A stretch of 52,585 bases of DNA. Origin: an uncultured Lachnospiraceae bacterium (GTDB taxonomy: Bacteria; Bacillota; Clostridia; Lachnospirales; Lachnospiraceae). The notes beneath the pieces are model-generated. The model had not been told where the DNA came from. It searched no databases and worked only from the letters and a program-made list of their open reading frames with translations. Below, in pieces: positions 42,101 to 48,129 of the stretch (position 1 is its first letter; every line of letters starts with the position of its first letter). A program made the position numbers and the translations under genes. Where the stretch lies: assembly GCA_944384125.1 (NCBI GenBank), contig CALWSF010000026.1, positions 1-52,585 on the forward strand, written 5' to 3'.

Positions 42101-43674
42101 ACTTTGCGGATGCTCTCCGGGCGGAAAAACGGGCGGCAGTTATCAAAAACAAAATGCGGGAGATGAAAGAAAACAATAAAACTACGGGCGGAGATGATCT
42201 GCGCTCACTGTATTTTTCTGTCCGCGATAACCTGACCCTTGAGGATTGTATTGAATATGAGACCCGTATGGCCGCGGCTCTTACCGGAATAGAAAAAATG
42301 CAGCATGAGGCAAAGAAGAGAGAACTGGAACAGGCTGTTGCTGCGGCGGAAACAATGAAGGGAATGGAGCGTGCCAAATTTATCGGACAGGCTCTGGAAA
42401 AGTATCTGTTCGGCATTGGCGGACAGGGCGGAGAAGGAAGGGCCATGCTGGGAGAAATTCTGAGGAGAGCTGAAAAAGAAGACTTTTCTGTACAGAAATA
42501 TTTTTCTCAGGATGCATTTAAAGCACTCGATACCGATGAGATAAAGGCGCTGGAAGAGAGTGATCTGCCGCTGAGAGATGCGCTCGGAACTTTCGGAGGA
42601 AAAAAGACAAATGCGAGAAAGAGAAAGGGTACAAACCGTGCACTGCTGGAAAAATATATGAAGAGTCTGGGCCCCCGCGAGTACACAGAGGAGGATTTGC
42701 TGAGAAGTTATGAGTATGAGCTGGGACGTGCCGGCCGTATTACGCGCGGAAGTGACAGAACCGTTTCAGAGGGAACCATTTATCTGCGCATGAAACAGAT
42801 GTATGGAGATGACAGTATATCCTATGCAGATATGCTGAAAACCTATGAACAATTTGGACGTAAGGATTCTTACCTTTCTTATTTGCAGGAGAAAGCGCCC
42901 GAGTGGGTAACACCGCAGATGATTCTTGATTATGAGCAGGGAAGAATGGGAGTACTTTCAAAGAAGCATGATGATCGAATCAAGATGCTTCGGGAGGGAG
43001 AACTGCTTCCTCCGGAAGAACAGAGAGAGGTTGCCAGAGAATATGCTCTTGCTTCCGGGTTGTATGAAAAAGAGGGAAGCGATGCATCACTGGCGCTCTC
43101 GCCCGAAGACCTGATACTCATGGAGACGGAAAAAATCGGAGCCAAAACGGCTGCTCACAGAGAGAGGCTGGAAATTCTGGGCGATGCGTCGAAAACGGAG
43201 GAAGAGAGGGTAGCTGCGTATAATGGAAGCCGGTTCAGTGTTTCAAAGGATGCAGTAGTAGCACAGTACATGGAATTGATGGGAACATTGACCGCGGATC
43301 CGCAGGCGATGGCAGATGAGCTGACCTCTTATGAAACGGAGCGGCGTACCCATTATCAGGAGCTTGTGGAAGAATGGGAGAAGCCGGTAAAAGAATGCCA
43401 GGAGTTCGTTGTAAATCTGGTTGAACAGGCCCAGAAATGTTATGAGGTTGTGCAGGGTGCTGAAAAAGCCATACAGAATCCGGAGTCCATATTCGGAGAT
43501 TCGGACAGCGGAGTAAATCAGTATATTGATCAGGTTCTGACGCCTGCCCAGCAGGATCAGGATAAAGTACCTGAGATGTTGAATTCGGCGGATCAGGAAC
43601 AGAAGAAGCAGGAAGAGAATATTGAAAAGGCAGAAAAACTTATTCAGCAGATGAATAAAGATAAAGAAGAATGA
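39103..43674 (+). CDS. Very large CIS-associated protein, candidate cargo or ruler
   Basis: 1523 residues from ATG 39103, following GGGAGG (ATG 39082 is less likely). Residues 1-405 are beta-rich and hydrophilic. An acidic linker (D-E-E-D-E-D-K-K-E-D-E) sits near 405-420. About 422-585 form a Gly/Ala-rich hydrophobic region, with V-P-I-F-P-G-V-L-S-L-E-G and G-V-G-V-G-L-V-A-G-P. Similar regions, as far as I recall, occur in very large eCIS-associated proteins. From about 625 to the end it is long alpha-helix with at least seven spaced Y/W/M-E-x-x-R/K-type motifs (near 784, 850, 1049, 1199, 1273, 1337, 1406). No catalytic motif is recognised. It precedes a chaperone-like gene. Alternatives: injected effector, tape measure, or scaffold. 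Confidence 0.75.
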   Translation: MAGYEEIRRRDSAVDLAVQPAYEGGLKSGTFDTSAEMLLDEQKNKREFLMGVGKRSRTNRKFFSVNGSPIYGAAREQLRAGTIPLFEGAALNLENAALIGEKKFMKPPKAEGVGGMLALMPKGSSVGILLPLDRLRLQEDFVEGELTLNDRAGFRGQDIMFTGEKVEISREKVRFTGSKQIFGDPDSGVRVPLPDEMEIDENGFHPREIELALQMNFLPGETLAESVQETDETGAPAALAGTLVFPGGGIRRLNGKMPIRHYDQVQIFSSGEGLTALVQFGDTQVLIEDVTENQDGTFRGEEMTIPTKAANEILNIIRGMSVHIAGKKDMKESTVSIVLKGLTIGNEGITFESMRNSGLELEFDDMSIGLGNDIRLGTSGDLLGKEDEDDSYLDLLTTIYDEFFGSDEEDEDKKEDENNFKMSIPFMAVPIFPGVLSLEGEFSAKASVGYGLNAQLENIAGLIGKKDAGGFSVGLGAYIKGMAQAGVGVGLVAGPNFFLNLGAYLKALMRLGGNLEDGKLLNGNVKIDLEKGNRGMPHVKAAELNAEGGIALKAAIEGSVGVKVLGWEKELYTYTFGEWELGAIEAAIGANYERGGKWKASASANYRLLAGRISGMAMSKEALRKMVERKKVSQDIYDASKSSLENAKELLLMYSRKTQPVMIGTENGQSGFMDMNEAVKEVEFVFYNELMKQQDAIEFYRRGIEKLKNDGEYQKAGTTFKAGVEKHDARINQIQTDVAQVMSLNAQNASGSQVLEAYKLSTGGGKGFKKHLLKRAEKDAVTVERLTEYEQKRIEELSRSGNARIAAIREFAQNNGIGETDRTKGEILAKRYRELGGKMLRKAEFTPLSVLREWEENRQAQLLGGNKSYQKHKSRVEQLNSFLAQNPAGTDKINPAFYAYYVKELGAGGFNRSLAQFAGKQHIMQLEEQKRRANGGLSEKEQELAVFEQKRERKRQLEEKNARTEEEEKELAEINTGIAQQLVQLKNNKKSVYMTATRENFADALRAEKRAAVIKNKMREMKENNKTTGGDDLRSLYFSVRDNLTLEDCIEYETRMAAALTGIEKMQHEAKKRELEQAVAAAETMKGMERAKFIGQALEKYLFGIGGQGGEGRAMLGEILRRAEKEDFSVQKYFSQDAFKALDTDEIKALEESDLPLRDALGTFGGKKTNARKRKGTNRALLEKYMKSLGPREYTEEDLLRSYEYELGRAGRITRGSDRTVSEGTIYLRMKQMYGDDSISYADMLKTYEQFGRKDSYLSYLQEKAPEWVTPQMILDYEQGRMGVLSKKHDDRIKMLREGELLPPEEQREVAREYALASGLYEKEGSDASLALSPEDLILMETEKIGAKTAAHRERLEILGDASKTEEERVAAYNGSRFSVSKDAVVAQYMELMGTLTADPQAMADELTSYETERRTHYQELVEEWEKPVKECQEFVVNLVEQAQKCYEVVQGAEKAIQNPESIFGDSDSGVNQYIDQVLTPAQQDQDKVPEMLNSADQEQKKQEENIEKAEKLIQQMNKDKEE

Positions 43675-43711
43675 CCGCAGGGTTGGCCCGGGAAGACAGG
43701 AGGAAAATGTA

Positions 43712-44134
43712 ATGATGCTTAGTGAAGGATTCAGGACTTTTGCAAAGGCCCACAGCCTTTCTGTGAAAAGTGAATCGGAGGCAGAGAACGAGTGTCTTTA
43801 TTCGTTTAAAATCAGAGGGGAAAAGGGAAATTATGACAGCTTTGGCCTGTGCATGGAGGAGGAGAGGCTTTTTACGGTGGTAATAGACCTGAACATCCGA
43901 ATCAAAGAACAGGGACGGACAGCGGCAGCGTCCATTCTGACAGAACTTAATTATCCTCTTAAGATGGGAGTTATTCAGATGGATCCGCAGACGGGTGCAC
44001 TTACAGTGCGTGCGTCTCAGTATATATACGGAACTGACTGGGAACAGACAGCCCAGATTGAACGGGTTGTTCTTTTAGCCGGGATGATAGCGGACACTTA
44101 CTGCTATGAAATAATCAAAAGGCTTCCCGAGTGA
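43712..44134 (+). CDS. YbjN-like / secretion-chaperone-like small protein
   Basis: 140 residues after AGGAGGAAAATG. It follows the YbjN/type III secretion chaperone fold order: an N-terminal helix (F-R-T-F-A-K-A-H), strands around L-Y-S-F-K-I-R-G and L-F-T-V-V-I-D-L-N, a helix with A-A-S-I-L-T-E-L-N, M-G-V-I-Q-M-D strands, and a final long helix with V-L-L-A-G-M-I-A-D. No catalytic motif. It is the last gene of the uninterrupted CIS operon, right after the 1523-residue protein; chaperones of this fold usually sit next to their client. Chaperoning that protein is inferred. Confidence 0.65.
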   Translation: MMLSEGFRTFAKAHSLSVKSESEAENECLYSFKIRGEKGNYDSFGLCMEEERLFTVVIDLNIRIKEQGRTAAASILTELNYPLKMGVIQMDPQTGALTVRASQYIYGTDWEQTAQIERVVLLAGMIADTYCYEIIKRLPE

Positions 44135-44188
44135 TGGGAGATTAACAGAGTCCTGAAGTTTTGAGCGTGAAAAGGGAGAGTAATAATT

Positions 44189-44923
44189 TTGCGGATGTTT
44201 CTTAATGCGGTTTTTGATTTTAAACCAAAAGACAGGGCCTTTGTTACGGTGCCCCCTGTTCTGCGGGAAGTGCTGAAAGAAAACTCCTGGGTGCCGAAAC
44301 GGTTTTTATTTGATCTGTATGATATTAACGAGGCGGCCAGCGAGGGGCGTACGCCTCACGCTATTCTGCTCAGGCGATTCCCGCAGCTTCAGCCTTACTG
44401 GCATAATACTTCTCAGCATTTTGCAGAGATGAATCAAAAGTCTGTTCTCAGTCCGGAACAGGAACCTGCTTTGAAGACCAGATCTTATGGGTATGGTTTT
44501 TTCTCAAATTTTCCCGGACGAAAAGACGGGGAGGCGGTGTTTTTTCCGGACGATTCAGCGGTTGATATGGATCTGTTAGAGGGAATTTGTGCCGCTGTAC
44601 CGCGGCCCTGTTCTTTTTACTCTGCTATTGCAGTGTGGGATGGTATTCCATGGTATTCGGACAGTAACCTTAAACCGGCACTCCGCTATGTTCAGTGGCG
44701 TCATGGCCTGGAAAATTTTGAACCGGGGGAATGGGCAGATCAGCATGATTTCTATGAGTGCTGTGTGGGATATCAGAGCAATTGTCTGATTTTGTCAAAC
44801 GAATTCAGTACAGGGCCGGAGCTGGAAATACGGGTGGAAATTACTGATCAGCATCCTATGGAAGAGGCATTGGCAGTGGTGGAGCGCTTTTCTGCCCGTC
44901 TGGGCAGGCCGGTAAAACACTGA
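44189..44923 (+). CDS. Hypothetical protein of an immunity-like accessory island
   Basis: 244 residues if started at TTG 44189 (ribosome binding site AGGGAG 10 nt upstream); ATG 44195 is an alternative. The protein is soluble, rich in Phe, Trp and Tyr, with Y-G-Y-G-F-F-S-N-F near residue 100 and G-L-E-N-F-E-P-G-E-W near 175. I do not recognise its family; the general look resembles large immunity proteins of polymorphic toxin systems. It is separated from the CIS operon by 54 bp with no terminator, so it may be co-transcribed. Confidence 0.65.
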   Translation: MRMFLNAVFDFKPKDRAFVTVPPVLREVLKENSWVPKRFLFDLYDINEAASEGRTPHAILLRRFPQLQPYWHNTSQHFAEMNQKSVLSPEQEPALKTRSYGYGFFSNFPGRKDGEAVFFPDDSAVDMDLLEGICAAVPRPCSFYSAIAVWDGIPWYSDSNLKPALRYVQWRHGLENFEPGEWADQHDFYECCVGYQSNCLILSNEFSTGPELEIRVEITDQHPMEEALAVVERFSARLGRPVKH

Positions 44924-45003
44924 CGAAACGGTTTGTAGAGCGCAACGGATTTGTCCGCCATGATCTATGCCGGTGGGATGATAATGGCTGGTGTAAACGG
45001 CTG

Positions 45004-45312
45004 ATGCATGGTTACTGGCTTTACCTTACTTTATCCGTCAACCCCACGGCCCGGTTCGCAGGGCCGGTATCCATTGGAATTACCTGTTATGGCACCAATT
45101 TCCGTGCAGAATATAACTGTTCTCTCCACCGTGATTTGGGGGCACGTTGGGATGCTCCTGCGGATGAAGCCGCATTTCAGGTATTCCAGGCAGTTCTTGA
45201 TCGTTTCCAGTCAGAGGCAATCCCCCGACTTGCTGAGGTTTTTGGAGAAACCCCGGAGACTTTTTACCAGCATTCCTATGTGGCTGAATACAGCAGGGAG
45301 TTTGATGTGTAA
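45004..45312 (+). CDS. DUF4304-like protein, start uncertain (possibly 5'-truncated)
   Basis: 102 residues from ATG 45004, but this start has no ribosome binding site, and the frame is open upstream into the end of the previous gene. The extra upstream residues (R-F-V-E-R-N-G-F-V-R-H-D-L then L-Y-L-T-L-S-V-N in the called part) look like the beginning of a DUF4304-type domain. The true protein may therefore start near the non-standard CTG at 44920, or be made by frameshift or translational coupling from the preceding gene; a decayed gene is also possible. DUF4304-type genes are common in toxin-immunity islands. Confidence 0.5.
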   Translation: MHGYWLYLTLSVNPTARFAGPVSIGITCYGTNFRAEYNCSLHRDLGARWDAPADEAAFQVFQAVLDRFQSEAIPRLAEVFGETPETFYQHSYVAEYSREFDV

Positions 45313-45325
45313 ATGGAGATACAAA

Positions 45326-45799
45326 ATGGATCTGGAATTTGGGAAAGATAATAATTTGCTGCTAAATCCAAAGGAATTTAAAATTGATGAGACTGCTGTA
45401 AGCGGGAAGGATGGTGCCGTTTACTGTAAAAGGCTGATAGAGAAATGGACACCTGAACTGGAAAGTGAAATGCTGGGGGCCTTTATACAGCTTTATTATG
45501 ATGATATGTATGAAAACTGGGGGCCTGATGATGAGGAAGAAAGCAAAGCATACTGGCCGGAAATAAAACTGCCTGCAGACCTCATAAAGTACACCGGAAC
45601 AGATGTTACTCTTTATGCTTTAGAAGACGCAGTATATGGATATGGCAGGGACGGCTCATATGGATTACAGGCGCATGTATGTGTAGTATTGCAGCTTAAT
45701 TGTCCCTGGGAGGAAGAACATGGTTGGGCTGCCGTTTTTATAGACGAAAAATTTGTTAAAGTTGATATTGACGTTGTTGATGCTGTTTGGCTTGATTGA
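45326..45799 (+). CDS. DUF6985-like small protein, candidate immunity
   Basis: 157 residues from ATG 45326. Acidic, soluble, with Y-Y-D-D-M-Y-E-N-W-G-P near residue 60, and W-E-E-E-H-G-W-A-A-V-F-I with the final V-D-V-V-D-A-V-W-L. This resembles the W-D-E-E-H-G-L-G pattern of the DUF6985 family often found among bacterial immunity genes. No strong ribosome binding site. It is followed at once by an intrinsic terminator, so it ends the transcript. Function inferred only from family habits. Confidence 0.6.
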   Translation: MDLEFGKDNNLLLNPKEFKIDETAVSGKDGAVYCKRLIEKWTPELESEMLGAFIQLYYDDMYENWGPDDEEESKAYWPEIKLPADLIKYTGTDVTLYALEDAVYGYGRDGSYGLQAHVCVVLQLNCPWEEEHGWAAVFIDEKFVKVDIDVVDAVWLD

Positions 45800-45843
45800 T
45801 GCGGTCAACGGGCAGCTTATTCTGTGCCGGTGTGAACCGAAAT

Positions 45844-45866
45844 CTGCCATAAGCGGGCAGTTTTTT
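45844..45866 (+). terminator. Intrinsic terminator at the end of the accessory island
   Basis: CTGCC (45844-45848) pairs with GGCAG (45856-45860), followed by TTTTTT. It is a short but typical terminator, 45 bp after the DUF6985-like gene. Confidence 0.6.
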
Positions 45867-45880
45867 ATGAAAAACAAAAG

Positions 45881-45926
45881 GGCTGATAGACCGGAGTGTC
45901 CAAATCAGGCTCCGGTTTATCAGCCT
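45881..45926. terminator. Long inverted repeat, probable bidirectional terminator
   Basis: GGCTGATA-G-ACCGGAG pairs with CTCCGGT-T-TATCAGCC around a 13-nt loop: 15 pairs with one mismatch. It lies between the convergent accessory genes (plus) and the rubredoxin gene (minus). A-rich sequence on the left would give a U-run on the minus-strand transcript. Confidence 0.65.
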
Positions 45927-46001
45927 TAACAGGTTAAATTAAAAAATATGTAAATATGCGGCTTTATACAGGTGTTTCAGAGCCAGAGCTCCCCAGGGTC
46001 T

Positions 46002-46625
46002 TTAGCCTGTTATTTTTTCAAAATCTGAAGCGGGATGCTTGCAGATAGGACAGATGAAATCTGCCGGGAGTTCTTCGCCCACATATTCATATCCGCATAT
46101 CCGGCAGCGCCAGATGGTTTTTCCCTTTTCTGTCTCCGGTTTTGGCTGCGGCTTCGGTTTGATATTGTTCTGATAATAAGTATAGGTAGTGGAGGGAACT
46201 GAACTGAGCACATCCATATCTTCAACGGAGGCTATAAACAGAGTATGTGTTCCGAGATCCAGAGTCTGTTCAACAGAAGCAGAAATATACCCGTTGGTTC
46301 CTTCCGTAATATAGTAAATGCCGTTTTCGCTGCGTTTCATATTTGCATAGCCGTCAAATTTGTTTACATCCCGTCCTGACTGAAATCCAAAGCGTTTGAA
46401 AATGGAGAAATCAGCCGCTTCGCTGAGAATTGATACGTTAAATTTGCCGGTTCCCAGAACCATATCGTGGGTGTAATTCGTTTTATTGACAGCGATACTG
46501 ATACGGTTGGGTACGGCTGTTACCTGGCCGGCTGTATTGATGATGCATCCGCTGTCCTTTTCTCCCTGTCTGGCAGTGAGGACAAACAGGCCATAGGTCA
46601 GATTAAACATTGTTTTTTCGTTCAT
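46002..46625 (-). CDS. High-molecular-weight rubredoxin (flavin reductase-rubredoxin fusion)
   Basis: 207 residues, started at the ATG with AAAAGGAGG upstream. Residues 1-155 form the FMN-binding flavin-reductase-like split barrel (F-V-L-T-A-R, N-R-I-S-I-A-V-N-K, F-N-V-S-I-L). After a Pro/Lys linker (K-P-K-P-Q-P-K-P), residues 168-205 are a rubredoxin domain with C-R-I-C-G and C-P-I-C-K iron ligands. In clostridia such proteins pass electrons from NAD(P)H to O2/ROS-reducing flavodiiron proteins. It is transcribed opposite to its neighbours from its own promoter. Confidence 0.93.
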   Translation of the reverse strand: MNEKTMFNLTYGLFVLTARQGEKDSGCIINTAGQVTAVPNRISIAVNKTNYTHDMVLGTGKFNVSILSEAADFSIFKRFGFQSGRDVNKFDGYANMKRSENGIYYITEGTNGYISASVEQTLDLGTHTLFIASVEDMDVLSSVPSTTYTYYQNNIKPKPQPKPETEKGKTIWRCRICGYEYVGEELPADFICPICKHPASDFEKITG

Positions 46626-46661
46626 ATGATTCCTCCTTTTTATTTTCTGTAGATTGATTTC

Positions 46662-46690
46662 ATTATAGTATATGAAAGTAAATAAGTAAA
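46662..46690 (-). promoter_or_regulatory. Promoter of the rubredoxin gene
   Basis: On the minus strand: TTTACT (46690-46685), 17-bp spacer, TATAAT (46667-46662), 37 bp before the start codon. The AT-rich upstream sequence fits a strong sigma-A promoter. Confidence 0.7.
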
Positions 46691-46738
46691 TGAAAAAAAG
46701 AATAAATATTATTATTTATTTTGAAGGGATGCGATTAA

Positions 46739-46767
46739 TTGACTAATGATTATGAAAGTGCTACGAT
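46739..46767 (+). promoter_or_regulatory. Promoter of the OYE-family oxidoreductase gene
   Basis: TTGACT (46739-46744), 17-bp spacer, TACGAT (46762-46767). It leaves a 5' leader of about 110 nt before the ATG at 46883. Confidence 0.55.
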
Positions 46768-46882
46768 CGGGACATGAGAGAAGGCACGGCACGGCTGTGG
46801 AAAAGATGATAATCTGTCCTGTTTAAATGCCGGAGAACAGGAATTTTCCGGAAGGTATGGACGGGGAAAACGGAGATATAGT

Positions 46883-47956
46883 ATGCAGAACTACAGGAGA
46901 CTTTTTGAGTCATGGGAGCTGAAAAATTTTACAATACGCAGCAGAATCTGTGTTCCGCCGCTGGTTATATATAACTGGGGCAATGGAACAGGAAGAGTAA
47001 GCGAGAAAAGTTTAAAGCATTATGAAGCGCTTACCAGAGGAGGTGCGGGGCTGGTTATACAGGAGGCCACCAGTGTCTGTCCCGAGGGAAGGCTGACAAA
47101 AACTATGCTTGGAATATGGGAAGATGGCCAGATTGAGGGATTAAAACGTCTGGCTGAAGTGTTTCACAAGGCGGATATGCCGGCGATTCTGCAGCTGAGT
47201 CATGCCGGTATTCTGGCTGATGGAAGGGAAAACCAGGTTGCTCCCAGTGAATATCGCTGCTTTGGAAATGGGGAAGAGAGAGTGGCAAGAGAGCTGACAG
47301 AGGAAGAGCTGCGTGTTCTGGAGCAAAGATTTATTGACGGGGCTGAACGGGCCTATAAGGCGGGGTATGACGGAATAGAACTGCATGCTTCTCACGGTTA
47401 TCTTCTCAGCGAGCTTCTGAACAGCAGGCTGAATCAGAGGGCAGATGCATATAACGCGAAGGACAGGCTCTTTTTCAAAAATATTATGAGAGGGATTCGG
47501 GCGGCAACATCGCAGAAGTTTATTATAGGAGCGCGTCTGGGCGCTTTTGAACCGGGAATTGAGGAAGGGATTGAGATTGCACGCTGGTTTGAGCAGGAAG
47601 GTGCAGATTTTATAGATTCTTTTATCGGCTGCGACTGGGAGATGGATATGATAAAACCGGAGGGATATCCCTTCCATGCTTCAATTTACGGTGCAAAGCG
47701 TGTAAAAGAATCTGTTTCACTTCCGGTGTTTGCGGTATATGGAATTTCTTCCGGGGAACAGGCAGAGGCTATACTGGAGGATACCAATGTGGACATGGCA
47801 GTTATAGGACGCGGCTCTCTGGTAAATTATAATTGGGGAAATGATGTTAAGGCAGGCAGGAATCCGGGGAAATGCAGAAACTGTGCCCTCTGTATGTGGA
47901 AGGTGGATTCGGAAAAGTGTCCGGGTCATCTGGAACTGGAGCGCAATAGAAAATAA
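46883..47956 (+). CDS. NADH:flavin oxidoreductase / Old Yellow Enzyme family protein
   Basis: 357 residues. The FMN-binding TIM barrel shows the family landmarks: I-C-V-P-P-L, the active-site segment L-Q-L-S-H-A-G, G-Y-D-G-I-E-L-H-A-S-H-G-Y-L-L near residue 170, and the late D-M-A-V-I-G-R-G strand. Close to the C-terminus lies C-R-N-C-A-L-C with a further Cys 11 residues on, reminiscent of the iron-sulphur motif of 2-enoate reductases. The NAD/FAD domain that follows in those enzymes is missing. It probably reduces an alpha,beta-unsaturated compound; substrate not predictable. Confidence 0.9.
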   Translation: MQNYRRLFESWELKNFTIRSRICVPPLVIYNWGNGTGRVSEKSLKHYEALTRGGAGLVIQEATSVCPEGRLTKTMLGIWEDGQIEGLKRLAEVFHKADMPAILQLSHAGILADGRENQVAPSEYRCFGNGEERVARELTEEELRVLEQRFIDGAERAYKAGYDGIELHASHGYLLSELLNSRLNQRADAYNAKDRLFFKNIMRGIRAATSQKFIIGARLGAFEPGIEEGIEIARWFEQEGADFIDSFIGCDWEMDMIKPEGYPFHASIYGAKRVKESVSLPVFAVYGISSGEQAEAILEDTNVDMAVIGRGSLVNYNWGNDVKAGRNPGKCRNCALCMWKVDSEKCPGHLELERNRK

Positions 47957-48003
47957 CAGAGCGAAACGCTTCAGAAGAGGTTTCTGATTCGTATAATACA
48001 AGC

Positions 48004-48033
48004 TTGATTCCGGTGCTGTCATTGTGTTATAGT
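48004..48033 (+). promoter_or_regulatory. Promoter upstream of the DUF2156-GNAT gene
   Basis: TTGATT (48004-48009) and TATAGT (48028-48033) with an 18-bp spacer (or TTATAG at 17 bp). About 95 nt of leader follow. Confidence 0.5.
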
Positions 48034-48059
48034 ATCGGCAAAGACTGCTTTGGTGGAGA

Positions 48060-48094
48060 AGTCCTGTATTTCCCGTTCGGAGAGATACAGGACT
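48060..48094 (+). other. 5' leader hairpin
   Basis: AGTCCTGTAT (48060-48069) and ATACAGGACT (48085-48094) are perfect inverted arms around 15 nt, inside the leader of the DUF2156-GNAT gene, 26 bp before its ribosome binding site. It could be a regulatory or stabilising structure. No known riboswitch consensus is recognised. Confidence 0.5.
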
Positions 48095-48129
48095 GTATTT
48101 GCAAAGCGCCTAATCTCCAAGGAGGACAT

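Noticed and set aside
44189-45312. A programmed -1 frameshift between these two accessory genes
   Set aside because: No heptamer of the X-XXY-YYZ type occurs at the junction; the odd start is reported as unresolved instead.
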